Origin: Bacteroides caecimuris
Lineage (GTDB): Bacteria > Bacteroidota > Bacteroidia > Bacteroidales > Bacteroidaceae
Assembly: GCF_001688725.2 (NCBI RefSeq)
Contig: NZ_CP015401.2
Coordinates: forward strand, 2,294,001 to 2,358,000
Direction: 5' to 3'
DNA: 64,000 nucleotides
Made by a program: the position numbers and the translations under genes
Notes under the pieces: generated by a model
The model's database searches: none
Told to the model about the DNA's origin: nothing
What the model saw: only the letters and a program-made list of their open reading frames with translations
In this document: positions 27,647 to 38,500 of the stretch, in pieces
How positions within the stretch are numbered: the first letter of the stretch is position 1
How the letters are laid out: every line of letters starts with the position of its first letter

Positions 27647-28378
27647 TTATTTAACACTGACCGAATCAGTAAGTTCAACTTTTATCGTAGCTCCCGTAGC
27701 AGCGTCTGCACTTGTAGCCTTTTGAGAAGCACCGCTGACACCGTTCACCTCACCACCTTCCGCTTTATAAGCCTGATAAGCAGCATTTACAGCATTCAGA
27801 AATGCACGTGAAGTAATGGTAGAGGCTGTAATGGCATCCACCGCTCCCCCATCCTTGCTGACAGTCAACGGAGCTTCACCCGGATTCATCCCCAAAATAG
27901 ACTTTTTACTCTCTTCGTGAGACACAGCCTGTTCTCCCTTGGCCGGGTCGTATGCTCCAAACCATTTGTCGGCTTTAGAGCCCAGTCCCGGAGTTTCCGC
28001 GTGAGCGAGTAACGAGTAATTATAGATTTTACCTTCGGCGTTAAAGCCTACCAGTACTTTCAGTTCGCCGCCAAATCCCATTGATTTAGCTTCGACAGCC
28101 GTTCCTACCAATTCTTCGCCATTTTTGGCGGGATAAACGATAAAGTCAACGTTCTTCTTTCCGTCTTTCTCGCTGAAGATCGTATCGCTTTCCGCTACCG
28201 GATTATTGGTAAATTCGGGAAGAACCTTTTTCAAGGCCTCGTTCAATGTCTTCGCATTCGCTTCGGCAATGGGGCCTTTTGTCAGTTCGTTTACATAAGC
28301 CAGCAACGCTACGGAAACAGCAGTCACGCCCGTAAGTACCAGCAACATATTCTTTAAAGATGATTCTAACTTTTTCAT
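27647..28378 (-). CDS. rnfG: Rnf complex FMN-binding subunit RnfG
   Basis: RnfG is an FMN-binding subunit with one N-terminal membrane anchor and a periplasmic domain. This 243-aa copy has the anchor at about 10-30 and the flavin site A-S-T-I-T-S-R-A near 180-188, where FMN is covalently bound to threonine in the family. The tail after residue 205 is rich in serine, glycine and alanine and is not part of the usual fold. Its start overlaps the end of rnfD by 4 bases. Confidence 0.93.
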   Translation of the reverse strand: MKKLESSLKNMLLVLTGVTAVSVALLAYVNELTKGPIAEANAKTLNEALKKVLPEFTNNPVAESDTIFSEKDGKKNVDFIVYPAKNGEELVGTAVEAKSMGFGGELKVLVGFNAEGKIYNYSLLAHAETPGLGSKADKWFGAYDPAKGEQAVSHEESKKSILGMNPGEAPLTVSKDGGAVDAITASTITSRAFLNAVNAAYQAYKAEGGEVNGVSGASQKATSADAATGATIKVELTDSVSVK

Positions 28379-29382
28379 TTCTTCTTCGCTACCTCCCCAA
28401 AGCGTTTTGGTTTACAATAGGTGTTAATCAGCGGAGTGAACGCATTCATAATCAGGATGGCGAACGACATACCTTCGGGATAAGCACCGAACAGACGAAT
28501 GACAACCGTCAGCAGACCGATACATACACCATAAATCAACATTCCTTTCTTACTCATCGGAGAAGTCACATAGTCGGTTGCCATAAAGACAGCACCCAGC
28601 ATCAGACCACCGGAGAGCAACTGCAATACCGGAGAAACATATTTTCCCGGATCTGCAAAGTGCATGATACCTGCAAAAATAAACACGGTAGCCAGGATAG
28701 ACACAGGAATATGCCAAGTGATGATCTTCTTCCAGAGCATATAAACCAATCCGATCAATAGAGCCAATGCACTCACTTCACCCAAGCATCCGCCATTCTG
28801 TCCGATCAGCAAACTCAATGCATCCGGAATCTGGTTTAAAGCATCCATAGCCGCACTCTTATCTGCAGCATGAATCGCTTGTTTCATCAATGCCAGCGGA
28901 GTGGCACCGGTGGTAGCATCCGTATAGGCGGTCATCTGTCCGACTACCGGCCAGCTGGTCATCTGCACCGGGAAAGAGAGCAACAGGAACACACGTCCTG
29001 CCAGTGCCGGATTAAAAGGATTGCAGCCTAATCCACCGAAAGACATTTTGCCTACACCGATAGCAAACAGTGCACCCAGAATGATAATCCAGATAGGGAG
29101 ATTAGACGGTAAGTTGAATGCCAGCAACACACCTGTGATGATGGCAGAGCCGTCGCAGATGGTGGTGGTAGGTTTCTTCATTAAATATTTCCCGATCGCC
29201 CATTCGAAGAACAAACAAGCTGCAACGGAAGTAGCCGTGACAATCAGGGCACCCAGTCCGAAGAAATAGAGAGACACCAGAAAAGCCGGAATCAGTGCGA
29301 TCAGCACGCCATACATATTTTTCTGTACGCTGTCTCCGCCATGAACGTGGGGCGATAGTGATACGATTAATTTATTTTCCAT
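28375..29382 (-). CDS. rnfD: Rnf complex membrane subunit RnfD
   Basis: This 335-aa polytopic subunit also carries covalent FMN: the motif T-T-G-A-T-P-L near residue 155-161 contains the threonine. About nine or ten spans are visible. It overlaps rnfG by 4 bases and follows rnfC by 5 bases. Confidence 0.95.
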   Translation of the reverse strand: MENKLIVSLSPHVHGGDSVQKNMYGVLIALIPAFLVSLYFFGLGALIVTATSVAACLFFEWAIGKYLMKKPTTTICDGSAIITGVLLAFNLPSNLPIWIIILGALFAIGVGKMSFGGLGCNPFNPALAGRVFLLLSFPVQMTSWPVVGQMTAYTDATTGATPLALMKQAIHAADKSAAMDALNQIPDALSLLIGQNGGCLGEVSALALLIGLVYMLWKKIITWHIPVSILATVFIFAGIMHFADPGKYVSPVLQLLSGGLMLGAVFMATDYVTSPMSKKGMLIYGVCIGLLTVVIRLFGAYPEGMSFAILIMNAFTPLINTYCKPKRFGEVAKKK

Positions 29383-29387
29383 ATTCG

Positions 29388-30725
29388 TTATTTTTTAGCT
29401 TGACGTGCACGAATCATAGCGCCAACTTTGCCTTTGCCCAGACGACAGTAGTCGAGCAGCGGACGGTTGGCAGGACAAGTGAACTGGCAAGAGCCGCACT
29501 CGATACAATCCATGATTCTTTCTTTTTCCATTGTTTCAAAATCTCCGTTTTCGGACAAAGCTCCGAGCAAGTACGGTTCCAGTCCCATCGGACAGGCACC
29601 CACGCACTTCGCGCAACGGATACAGGTTTGAGCTTCGCCGCGTTTGGCTTCCTTCTGATTCATAATCAGGATACCGGAACTGCCCTTCGCAGTAGGAACC
29701 TCGATATTTACGAGCGCCTTACCCATCATCGGACCGCCACCGATCACCTTACCCGTATCTTCGGGCAGACCACCGCAAGCGTCAATCAACTGTTTCATCG
29801 GTGTACCGATACGAGCCAGGAAATTGGAAGGTTTCGCAACCGACTTTCCTGTCACGGTAATCACACGTTCGAACAACGGCTTATTTTTCTGTACAGCTTC
29901 ATAAACGGCAAATGCTGTTCCCACGTTCTGCACGACTGCTCCCGTAGAGATAGGCAATGCACCGCTCGCCACCTGACGTTTGGTGATCGCGTCGATTAGT
30001 TGCTTTTCACCTCCTTGCGGATATTTCACCTTCAAGGGCACTACTTCGATACCTGCATAGCTGGAAGCCACTTTGGTCATCAGTTCGATAGCATCCGGCT
30101 TATTATTTTCGATTCCGATAAATGCCTTGTTCACTTTCACCGCTTTCATCAGGATAGAAACACCTACCATAATTTCTTCCGCGTGTTCCAGCATCAGCTG
30201 ATGGTCGGCAGTCAGGTAAGGTTCACACTCTACGGCATTGATAATCACACATTCAGCCTTGAAAGAAGGAGGAGGACAAAGTTTCACCTGCGTAGGGAAA
30301 CAAGCACCGCCCAGACCTACGATTCCGGCATCGGCAATCTTCTTCACGATCTCTTCTGCGGAAAGTTCACACTCTTTCACCAGTGTGGTGCTACGGTCGA
30401 TTGTTTCTTCCCATTCGTCGCCTTCCACATCAATGAAGATGGCAGGTTTCGCATAACCGCTGGCATCGACTATAGTATCAATCTTCGCCACTTTACCACT
30501 GACCGAAGAGTGAATTGCTGCCGAAACAAAGCCGGCAGGTTCGGCAATCCGTGTGCCTACCTTTACCACATCCCCTTTCGCTACAATCGGTTTTGCAGGC
30601 GCACCGATGTGCTGCCCCAGCAAAATAACAGCCTTTGCAGGAACTTCCGCTGTGATAATAGGTTGATGTGCCGACAATTTATTTTCGTGTGGATGAACTC
30701 CACCAATTGAAAATGTCTTTAACAT
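29388..30725 (-). CDS. rnfC: Rnf complex NADH-side subunit RnfC
   Basis: RnfC is the cytoplasmic subunit that handles NAD(H) and FMN and passes electrons through two 4Fe-4S clusters. The 445-aa protein has the flavin/NAD region with G-L-G-G-A-C-F-P-T near 145-153, and two cluster motifs: C-I-R-C-A-K-C-x3-C-P near 365 and C-I-E-C-G-S-C-x3-C-P near 404. Length is typical of the short form of RnfC. Confidence 0.96.
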   Translation of the reverse strand: MLKTFSIGGVHPHENKLSAHQPIITAEVPAKAVILLGQHIGAPAKPIVAKGDVVKVGTRIAEPAGFVSAAIHSSVSGKVAKIDTIVDASGYAKPAIFIDVEGDEWEETIDRSTTLVKECELSAEEIVKKIADAGIVGLGGACFPTQVKLCPPPSFKAECVIINAVECEPYLTADHQLMLEHAEEIMVGVSILMKAVKVNKAFIGIENNKPDAIELMTKVASSYAGIEVVPLKVKYPQGGEKQLIDAITKRQVASGALPISTGAVVQNVGTAFAVYEAVQKNKPLFERVITVTGKSVAKPSNFLARIGTPMKQLIDACGGLPEDTGKVIGGGPMMGKALVNIEVPTAKGSSGILIMNQKEAKRGEAQTCIRCAKCVGACPMGLEPYLLGALSENGDFETMEKERIMDCIECGSCQFTCPANRPLLDYCRLGKGKVGAMIRARQAKK

Positions 30726-30749
30726 ACAGTTCTGTATTTTATTCTGTTA

Positions 30750-31616
30750 TTATTCTGTTACTTTCGGAGCTTCCGCCACTTCTTCCACTTTCGGTTTCCG
30801 TGGCGGGAAATTCAACTCGACAATGCTATTCTGCGGACAAACTTCCACACATTTCCGGCAAGATTTACACTTGTTCGGATCAATGTAAGCCAAGTTGTTT
30901 TCCAGCGTAATAGCTTCGAACGGACAAGTCTTCACACACTTGCCACAGCCGATACAGCTCACTGTACAAGCCTTACGTGCCACTGCTCCCTTGTCTTTAT
31001 TCACACAAGAGACATACACGCGGCGTGACTTCTTTCCTTGCGGACGGATTTCGATGATCGCCTTCGGACAAGCCTTCACACAGGCGCCACAAGCGGTACA
31101 TTTCGCTTCATCCACTTCCGGAAGTCCCGTTTCAGGATTCATGTGGATGGCATCGAACTGACAAGCCGCCACACAGTCGCCACACCCCAGACATCCGTAA
31201 CTACATCCCGTTTCCCCACCATACAGCGAAGCGGCAATAGCACAACTCTTCGCACCATCATACTGGTTGGTACGCGGACGATTAGCACACGTTCCGTTAC
31301 ATCTTACCACTGCTACCATCGGTTCAGCTTCACCGGCTGCAAGTCCGAGGATATCAGCAATTTGTGCCATGACAGGTTGTCCACCTACAGGGCAGAATTT
31401 ACCATCCAGCGAACCGGCTTTGACGCAAGCGTCGGCAAATCCGCTACAACCGGGATAGCCACATCCACCACAATTAGCCTGGGGAAGCACTTCTCCCACC
31501 TGAGCAATCCGCGGGTCTTCATACACGGCAAATTTCTTGGAAGCCACATAAAGAATAGCGGCCAGCACGAGCGCTATAGCTCCCAATGAAATCACTGCAA
31601 TCAGAATCAAATTCAT
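30750..31616 (-). CDS. rnfB: Rnf complex ferredoxin-side subunit RnfB
   Basis: RnfB accepts electrons from ferredoxin. The 288-aa protein has an N-terminal membrane anchor (about 5-25), a Fe-S domain C-G-G-C-G-Y-P-G-C near 49-57, and several 4Fe-4S ferredoxin motifs of the C-x2-C-x2-C-x3-C-P type, for example C-T-A-C-G-A-C-V-K-A-C-P. The tail after 275 is acidic. It follows rseC by 7 bases and precedes rnfC by 24. Confidence 0.96.
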   Translation of the reverse strand: MNLILIAVISLGAIALVLAAILYVASKKFAVYEDPRIAQVGEVLPQANCGGCGYPGCSGFADACVKAGSLDGKFCPVGGQPVMAQIADILGLAAGEAEPMVAVVRCNGTCANRPRTNQYDGAKSCAIAASLYGGETGCSYGCLGCGDCVAACQFDAIHMNPETGLPEVDEAKCTACGACVKACPKAIIEIRPQGKKSRRVYVSCVNKDKGAVARKACTVSCIGCGKCVKTCPFEAITLENNLAYIDPNKCKSCRKCVEVCPQNSIVELNFPPRKPKVEEVAEAPKVTE

Positions 31617-31623
31617 AATGTTT

Positions 31624-32049
31624 TTAGTTATTTATTGGTTTTATAGTAAATGAAAATTGTTGTTTGAGTCGCGTTTTATTGAGCCACAAAACGAAATAAT
31701 AAGGTATAAGGACAGCCAGAGAAAGAAGTGCTACATACAACTCATTCTCTATCCACGCCATCAAAATAAACAATGAAAATATAAGAAGTACGAAAGGAAG
31801 TACGAAAGCCAATGCCACTGCCATCATGCCCATCGACGTTTCACCGACCACCATCACCTTCTCTCCCACCTGATAGGAAGGAGCCGCGGTATCTATAATA
31901 TCTATGATTTTGTCCTTACTATCCGCCGAGGAACAATGCCCCTTTGCGCTACAAGCCGCGCAAGCCGATGTTTGGACAATCCTCACCAACAGATGAGAAC
32001 CTTGTATGTTTTCCACAATACCTAGATGCTTTATAGTATTATTCGTCAT
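31624..32049 (-). CDS. rseC: RseC/SoxR-reducing-system family protein
   Basis: The 141-aa protein has the N-terminal cysteine cluster of the RseC family (C-A-A-C-S-A-K-G-x-C near 32-41) and two membrane spans (about 73-115). In gamma-proteobacteria relatives act with Rsx/Rnf proteins to reset the SoxR sensor. In Bacteroides it is usually the first gene of the rnf operon, as here, and may assist the complex; its precise role is not established. Confidence 0.88.
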   Translation of the reverse strand: MTNNTIKHLGIVENIQGSHLLVRIVQTSACAACSAKGHCSSADSKDKIIDIIDTAAPSYQVGEKVMVVGETSMGMMAVALAFVLPFVLLIFSLFILMAWIENELYVALLSLAVLIPYYFVLWLNKTRLKQQFSFTIKPINN

Positions 32050-32077
32050 TTTGCAAACTCCGCATTACAAATCGCGG

Positions 32078-32085
32078 CAAATTTA
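32078..32085 (-). promoter_or_regulatory. -7 box for the rseC-rnf operon
   Basis: TAAATTTG on the minus strand lies 28 bases before the rseC start and matches TAnnTTTG. All seven genes appear to depend on it, as gaps inside the operon are 24 bases or less. Confidence 0.5.
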
Positions 32086-32229
32086 ATCATTATTTATGAA
32101 CTACGAAGCATTCCTCCCACTTTTTCTACATAATAAATTGTTATTTTTTACGTTTTCGTTATCGCACACGGGAAAGATATAGCTACCATTTAATATTTTC
32201 CAAAAATGGCAAATAAACATTTTAAACAA

Positions 32230-32268
32230 GAAAATCCCGGCCGTTTTATTTATTCAGCCGGGATTTTC
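32230..32268 (-). terminator. Terminator of the AAA-ATPase-like pair
   Basis: GAAAATCCCGGC (32230-32241) is the exact reverse complement of GCCGGGATTTTC (32257-32268), a 12-bp stem. It lies 16 bases after the stop of the 517-aa gene, with a moderately T-rich tail on the minus strand. Confidence 0.7.
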
Positions 32269-32284
32269 TGTCGTTATTTCACCA

Positions 32285-33838
32285 TTATCCCACTATCCAT
32301 CTCTCAATATTCCGCATTTTCGCGTTAAAGTTCACTCCTATTTTAAATAATCGGCGATTGCCATCGGCCTCAAAAGGAAGTGCATAATGTTTTTCATTGA
32401 TTTGTCGTAAGGCATCTTCCGCTGTCCCGTCAAATTTGAATTCGATCACATAAACAAACTTATCAGTTTGCAGAACTAAATCGATACGCCCTTCACTTGT
32501 GTGGTATTCCGCTTTCACATAAAACCCGACCAACTTAAAGACAATAAAAAGTACATTTTGATAATGCAATTCCAAATCACGGATAAGTTCATAAGGAGTA
32601 TCAGCAAAGAAACTCCGGAGACGACGGAAAAAAGAATCATAATCTCCGACACGTATTTCACGAACAAACTTCTGTATTTCAAACTCCGATTCTACCGCAT
32701 TGGTGTTTGCATAAAAAGGAAGCAAGAATTTAATGAACCCTTCCTCTACTTCGCGATTCGGGAATCCTAAACTGTAAATTCCAAATTCATTATCATATCC
32801 TTTGATAGTGAGATAACCGCTCTGATAAATGACCGGAATGGGATTGTCCGATGTCGAATCAATACTGTTCAATACAGCGGCACTCGTTTCCTCATGTGCC
32901 ATACGCCCCAAGTCATAATGATGTTTTTTCAGCAACTCCACTAGATAAGTAGGAGTTCCCGTTTCAAACCAATAGTTACCGAACTCTTTATACTTAAAAG
33001 TATTAAGCAAGCTAAACGGATTATATAGTCCGATAGAATTGTATGTAAAATGATAGCCATCATAGTATTCCCTCAATCTATTGCACAGTTCACCATAAGT
33101 CAGTTTCTTTGCATCCGCCAGTTCATGCAGTTCAATTTCGAGATTATCATGCAGTTCTTTTTCAGAAACTCCGCAAATATCCACGTATTGCTTCCGCATT
33201 GAGATGTCATCGAGATTATTTAAATCGCTGAACACGCTTACCTTACCGAATTTCGTCACTCCCGTCAAAAATGCAAACTGAATACAGCCATCCATGGTCT
33301 TCAGCACACTATAAAAAGCTTTCATAGTATTACGGAATTCCTTCTGAAGTTCCTCGTTACCTATTGCCTGCAACATGGGTTTATCATATTCATCAATCAG
33401 GATGACAACCCGTTGCCCGGTTTGCTTGTAAGCCCGTTCAATAAGACCGCGAAAACGCAATGCAAAAGTTGTTTCTGACGGAGCGGTGCCATACAGCTGT
33501 TCCCATTTCTCCAATGTGAAATTCAATATACTATCCAGGCTCTCCCGCGTATCATACTTCTCCGTATTCAAGTCCATATGAAAAATAGGATATACAGTCC
33601 AATCCTTTTCCAGCTTTTCCATGGCCAAGCCCTCAAAAAGCTCTTTCTTGCCCAAGAAATACGCTTCAAGTGTAGATATCAACAGACTTTTCCCAAAACG
33701 ACGGGGACGACTCAGGAAATAATAACTGCCTGTCTTCACCATCTGATAAATCAAAGCAGTCTTATCAATATAGAAATAACCGTCTTTCCGGATTTTTTCA
33801 AAGTTCTGTATGCCGATGGGGTATATCCTGTTACTCAT
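32285..33838 (-). CDS. AAA-ATPase-like / PD-(D/E)XK nuclease fusion
   Basis: This 517-aa protein belongs to the AAA-ATPase_like plus PDDEXK_9 family, abundant in Bacteroides. Walker A is R-R-F-G-K-S-L near residues 42-48, Walker B is V-V-I-L-I-D-E-Y-D near 145-153. The C-terminal domain has G-R-I-D-L-V then Y-V-I-E-F-K, the D and E-x-K of the nuclease site. The biological role is not established; mobile-element and defence links are both suggested for the family. Its paralogue lies 38 bases upstream, and both probably share one transcript. Confidence 0.85.
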   Translation of the reverse strand: MSNRIYPIGIQNFEKIRKDGYFYIDKTALIYQMVKTGSYYFLSRPRRFGKSLLISTLEAYFLGKKELFEGLAMEKLEKDWTVYPIFHMDLNTEKYDTRESLDSILNFTLEKWEQLYGTAPSETTFALRFRGLIERAYKQTGQRVVILIDEYDKPMLQAIGNEELQKEFRNTMKAFYSVLKTMDGCIQFAFLTGVTKFGKVSVFSDLNNLDDISMRKQYVDICGVSEKELHDNLEIELHELADAKKLTYGELCNRLREYYDGYHFTYNSIGLYNPFSLLNTFKYKEFGNYWFETGTPTYLVELLKKHHYDLGRMAHEETSAAVLNSIDSTSDNPIPVIYQSGYLTIKGYDNEFGIYSLGFPNREVEEGFIKFLLPFYANTNAVESEFEIQKFVREIRVGDYDSFFRRLRSFFADTPYELIRDLELHYQNVLFIVFKLVGFYVKAEYHTSEGRIDLVLQTDKFVYVIEFKFDGTAEDALRQINEKHYALPFEADGNRRLFKIGVNFNAKMRNIERWIVG

Positions 33839-33876
33839 GTTTTTCCTTTTCTTAAACTATAATAATTACAAAACAA

Positions 33877-35451
33877 CTATGCATACGTTTCTCTTGAAAT
33901 CATCCAATCAGCTATCGTCCGACTCTCCGCACTAAAATTAATTGCGACCTTTACCACCGGAAGCCCACAAAGAGCAAAACGCTCGGAATATTGCTGCAAG
34001 TTAATCTGATTCATAGCAGCCTCTGCACTCTGATTCAATTTCAGTTCTACCAGATAGAGAGTAGTCTTCGTGCGAAGTACCATATCCACTCGTCCCTTCA
34101 GCGTACGTACCTCCACATCGGTATAAATACCCAGTAATGAGAATATCACATAGAGCATTTGCTGGTAATGTCCTTCATAATCCGTGTTGTCACAATAGGG
34201 CACAGTAGAAAGGAAAGTCTGAAGCAGCTTCAACGCTTCATCCATATCCCCCCGCACAATGTTACGCGCCAAATTACGCACCACACTGTTCACCTCATGA
34301 CTGTCACTTTTCACATAAGATGGGATCAGGCTTTTCATCAGACCGACACGCACCTCTTTGTTTGGAATATCAAGCATATATGCGTCAAATTCCAAATCCG
34401 CCCCCTTTATCGTAAGGTAACCAGCCTGATAAAGCAACGGCATATAATTGGTAGCCAACTCTAAAGGTACGTTAAAATCACTGGGCGACGCTTCCTCGCC
34501 ACCAATTTCCGATGGCAATACAGCATATTTACGCAGCATCTCTATGATATAAGTGGGCGTGCCGCTCTCAAACCAATAAGAGCCGATCTCTCCCAAAGCC
34601 ATCGCTTTCAGTAAACTGAAGGGATTGAAAACATCGGGCGACGGCCACGAAAAATGATAGCCGTCATAATTTTCCTTCAGTCTGTCCAGCATCTCTTCTG
34701 CAGTGATTCCCAACCGGATGGCCAGACGCTCTACATCGGGAGCCATTTGAGTACGGAGTTCTTCAGCAGTGATACCGCAAATGGCAGCATAATCAGGCAA
34801 CATGCTCACATTGGTGATATTATTAAGTTCACTGAACACACTAAGTTGCGAAAACTTGGTTATACCCGTAAGAAAAACAAAGCGTAGATAAGGATCACAT
34901 GCCTTTAACGGACTGTAAAAATTACGCATCACATTGCGCAACTGTGGCAGATTTTTCTCCTCATGAACCACATCGAGCAGAGGAGCATCATATTCGTCTA
35001 TCAAGACAACCACTTTTTTACCGGTCTGCTTGTAAGCGCGTTTTATAAGTCCCTCCAGGCGCTGATTCACATACTGTTCCTCCTCTACACGTCCATAAAT
35101 CTCCTCATAAGCCATGAGTTTCAATTCCAGTTCTGCGTTCAGTTGTTCCTTGTCCACATGTTTAGCGGTACTCATGTCGAAGTGCAACACCGGGTGCTTT
35201 ATCCATTCCGTTTCCAGTGTCTCTATAACCAGCCCCTCAAACAAATCTTTCCGTCCTTCGAAATAGCAGTGAAAGGTGCTGGTAAGCAAAGATTTCCCAA
35301 AACGTCGGGGACGGCTTAAAAACAAATATTTAGAGTAAGAGTGCGTCAGGCGATACACATATTCCGTCTTATCAATATAAAGATAATTACCTTCCCGTAT
35401 CTCCGAGAATGTCTGTATCCCAATAGGGTATAATCTTTGCAAATCTTCCAT
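33877..35451 (-). CDS. AAA-ATPase-like / PD-(D/E)XK nuclease fusion (paralogue)
   Basis: This is the second member of the tandem pair, with the same architecture: R-R-F-G-K-S-L (Walker A), V-V-V-L-I-D-E-Y-D (Walker B), and a C-terminal G-R-V-D-M-V / Y-L-V-E-L-K nuclease site. The two proteins are clearly homologous but far from identical, so the duplication is old. The frame opens at a GTG at 35469, but that base lies in the -7 promoter box; the ATG at 35451 aligns with the start of the paralogue and is preferred, giving 524 aa. Confidence 0.83.
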   Translation of the reverse strand: MEDLQRLYPIGIQTFSEIREGNYLYIDKTEYVYRLTHSYSKYLFLSRPRRFGKSLLTSTFHCYFEGRKDLFEGLVIETLETEWIKHPVLHFDMSTAKHVDKEQLNAELELKLMAYEEIYGRVEEEQYVNQRLEGLIKRAYKQTGKKVVVLIDEYDAPLLDVVHEEKNLPQLRNVMRNFYSPLKACDPYLRFVFLTGITKFSQLSVFSELNNITNVSMLPDYAAICGITAEELRTQMAPDVERLAIRLGITAEEMLDRLKENYDGYHFSWPSPDVFNPFSLLKAMALGEIGSYWFESGTPTYIIEMLRKYAVLPSEIGGEEASPSDFNVPLELATNYMPLLYQAGYLTIKGADLEFDAYMLDIPNKEVRVGLMKSLIPSYVKSDSHEVNSVVRNLARNIVRGDMDEALKLLQTFLSTVPYCDNTDYEGHYQQMLYVIFSLLGIYTDVEVRTLKGRVDMVLRTKTTLYLVELKLNQSAEAAMNQINLQQYSERFALCGLPVVKVAINFSAESRTIADWMISRETYA

Positions 35452-35468
35452 ATCAATCATATTTTTCA

Positions 35469-35476
35469 CAAAGCTA
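35469..35476 (-). promoter_or_regulatory. -7 box for the AAA-ATPase-like pair
   Basis: TAGCTTTG on the minus strand matches TAnnTTTG, 18 bases before the ATG at 35451. Confidence 0.5.
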
Positions 35477-35492
35477 CAAAAAATATCCGTGC

Positions 35493-35526
35493 AAAAAAAA
35501 GACAGGCGGGAAACTTTTCCCGCCTG
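35493..35526 (-). terminator. Terminator of the fimbrial operon
   Basis: CAGGCGGG (35503-35510) pairs with CCCGCCTG (35519-35526); on the minus strand the stem is followed by eight T. It lies 54 bases after the last fimbrial gene. Confidence 0.82.
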
Positions 35527-35579
35527 CTGCTCTTTGACTTTATATGGTTTTCACTTGTTGATTTCAACTCACGTTGATC

Positions 35580-38500
35580 CTACTTATCTTCTACGCAACG
35601 GATAAAACAAGCATCTTTTCCACCATTGGTTGCATAATAGGTGATGGGATAGAAATCAAAAGTAAAGTAATTGAAATCCCACCCAGTTGTAGTCCCATCT
35701 CCCGGATTTTGAACATCTACATAATTGCTCAACCAGTAGAGTGCTCCAGGACGCATATATACGTCATAGAAAAGGGGGACACCCTGGACACCGTCAGGGT
35801 AGACAGCACCAACAGGTCCTTCGGGAAATCGGTCGTCTCGAGATGCTGCATATCGTAATGTGCCCGGACCTTTGGCATCTTTATTTTTTCTATGTCCGTA
35901 TCCGGAAGCCCCAATAGGAAAGAACAGATTTTTTCCAGTTTGTTCATTGTAGACAAAACAACCACGCATTCCACGTTTTGTATTATTGTAGTCATAACCG
36001 TACGCTGCAACTATATCATCTTCAGTGCTTGTCGATTCATCTCCATATAGTATACCATATCCTTGTTTGATGTCTCCATGGTCATATAATGCTTTAAAAT
36101 CGGCATAAGAAGCAATTCTTGTATTTGAAGGAAGCTGCGATTTATCGACAAATGCTTTTCCGATATCAGTGTTTATCAATTCTACAGGTTTTATCTCTTC
36201 CCATGACTTCTCTTCGTTTGTGCCAGCAATGGGCAATTTCCTGGTTCCTAAGCCTTGAAAAGATTCCGGTGTAACGTCTACCCAATATTCCTTAGGGTTC
36301 TTATTAGCGAGTGCGTCAATTGGATCGGTCAGGTTGCCCCATTTGAACAACGAACCTTCTTCCAACGGAGAAGCAGTTTCTGAGTCTTTAGTCTTCATAT
36401 TGTACGCATGCCATTCGGTCCCTCCATCAATCAATGCATCGGGAGCATCTCCTTGACGTACAAATATTAAGTGGTAGCAAGTATAGTTGTGATACTCTAC
36501 CCGTATGATGGCATATCGATTTTCATTCTCTCCGCAGCTGCCATTAAAGTCAATTCTGAAATCTATATTCGAACCGGTTTTTCCACAAACAGTGTCGTTT
36601 TTTACTTCATTATTATCTTTGCCGCCACCTAAATTGACAAATTTTTCATCCCCACGAACCACATAAGCTTTCCACGGACCTTCGGAAGTGAATGCCTCAA
36701 ATTTTGTTCCATTCTCTTGAGATAATCGTTTCAATAACACATCGAATCCTGCGCTATTGTTATGACTGCGCCAAATTCCTTTGGGATTAACAACACGGCG
36801 CACTTGATAAATAACCGGGTTTTCATTCCCTTTGACGGAGTTTGTAACGGAAGAATTTGTAGAAATCGTTTTCCATACTGTACCGTCCGGATTCAATAAC
36901 GTCGCTTTTATCTCCACTTCCGATCTGCGTTGATAGGCCACATAGGGATTATTCCCAGTATATGCGGTTGCCTTAATTAGCTGTTTGGCGCGGGTGTACA
37001 TAGGAAGCAGCACATGATATATGCTATCACCTTCTTTTCTTACTTTGTATTCTCCGTCTTTTTCCTCTCCTGCTTCACCAAAGAAACTATGTTCCTCTTC
37101 GTCTGTAATATCTCCGATGGGATATGTGCGTTCTCCTCTTTTATGCTCTTCATAATAAGATTGGTTGGAGGTTGCGGTATACGGAGAGGTACCGGTTATA
37201 AACAAATCCTTGGTCTTACGCAGGGACAGAAAGCCATTCCACGGGTTGGCATTGGCTATATCCATCTGATAGTAATAATCGAAAGCTTTTAATGCGTCGT
37301 GGGGACCCCATCGGTTGTCTACAATCCTTGCCTCTATTTTACCCAGTTTATGTCCTCCCGTTTTGACTTTCAGCGGCAACATCATCGAATGATTATACAG
37401 ATAAGAGATATAATAAGGGTTCGGCACCTCAATACCTGGTTCAGGCTCTTCATATTCAATGTGCCAGTCGGCATCATTGGCATAATTCTTGAATTTCAGT
37501 GTGAGTTTATAATGATGGTTACGCTCGGCGTTGTAGTCGGTCTTTTCATCTTTTCCAAGCATAAAACGATATTTGATATTCCCGCTTCCCACTTTTTCAG
37601 GATTGACGGAAACGTAATAAGCATCCACTTCGATGTAAGTGCCATAGGGCATGGCGTCTTTCGGCCGATAGTTGGGATATTTGTCCGGATGGTCGGGCAA
37701 TCCGGGAAAGTCTAATTTCCCGTCCCCATTTGCATCCTGGCGTTTGTCGGGACCTATTCCTTGCATATTTTCAAAGAAAAACAAGGAGTTGGCAATCTCA
37801 TCATGAGCTTTCTCTTCCGGATAACGAGGTTGACCTGTGGTCAGGCGCACCGGATAGGATTCGTCAAAAACGGTCGGTTCCGCTCCTTCGTAATATTTTA
37901 TCACCTCGCCACCAAGCAAATCCGAGTTCAATTGATAAGCAGGTTTATCACTATCCCCTTCACTTCCTACATTGTTTTCTTTGCCTAAGTAACAGTGAGA
38001 AGGAATATCTTTGATTTGCACTGACTTCAAGTAAATGAAAACCCCCTCTTTCAGTCGGCTTGCATCATAGGCAATGGTTATTTTGGAAGCGGCACGACGT
38101 ATCCACGCGTGCAGCTTCATTCCTTTCTTATTGATGGTAACAGGCGAATCCTGCGTGTTGCGATTTGCTTTTTCAGGAGCATTTTCTTGTGTAGTGAAGT
38201 AACCAAACATTTGGTTGTTGGCCGTAGCTTTTGTTTTTTGGTCTGTAGCTTCTCCTTCTGTTGAAGTCCATTCCGTCTCCCATTGCAAATCGATGGATTT
38301 CAGTCCGTCGGCTGTCTTTATAAGTTCTTTATGAACTTCCGATGTAGCGAGATTGCCCATATTGGCAACAGCATACATATAGTAACGACCGTATGGAATC
38401 TGAGACAAATTAAAAGTGGCTCGTTTGGTTCGGCTTTCCGCTGTTTTGTTACCAGTTGCATCTGCATCTGATCGGTCTATATCGCTGACGTTGAATGTAC

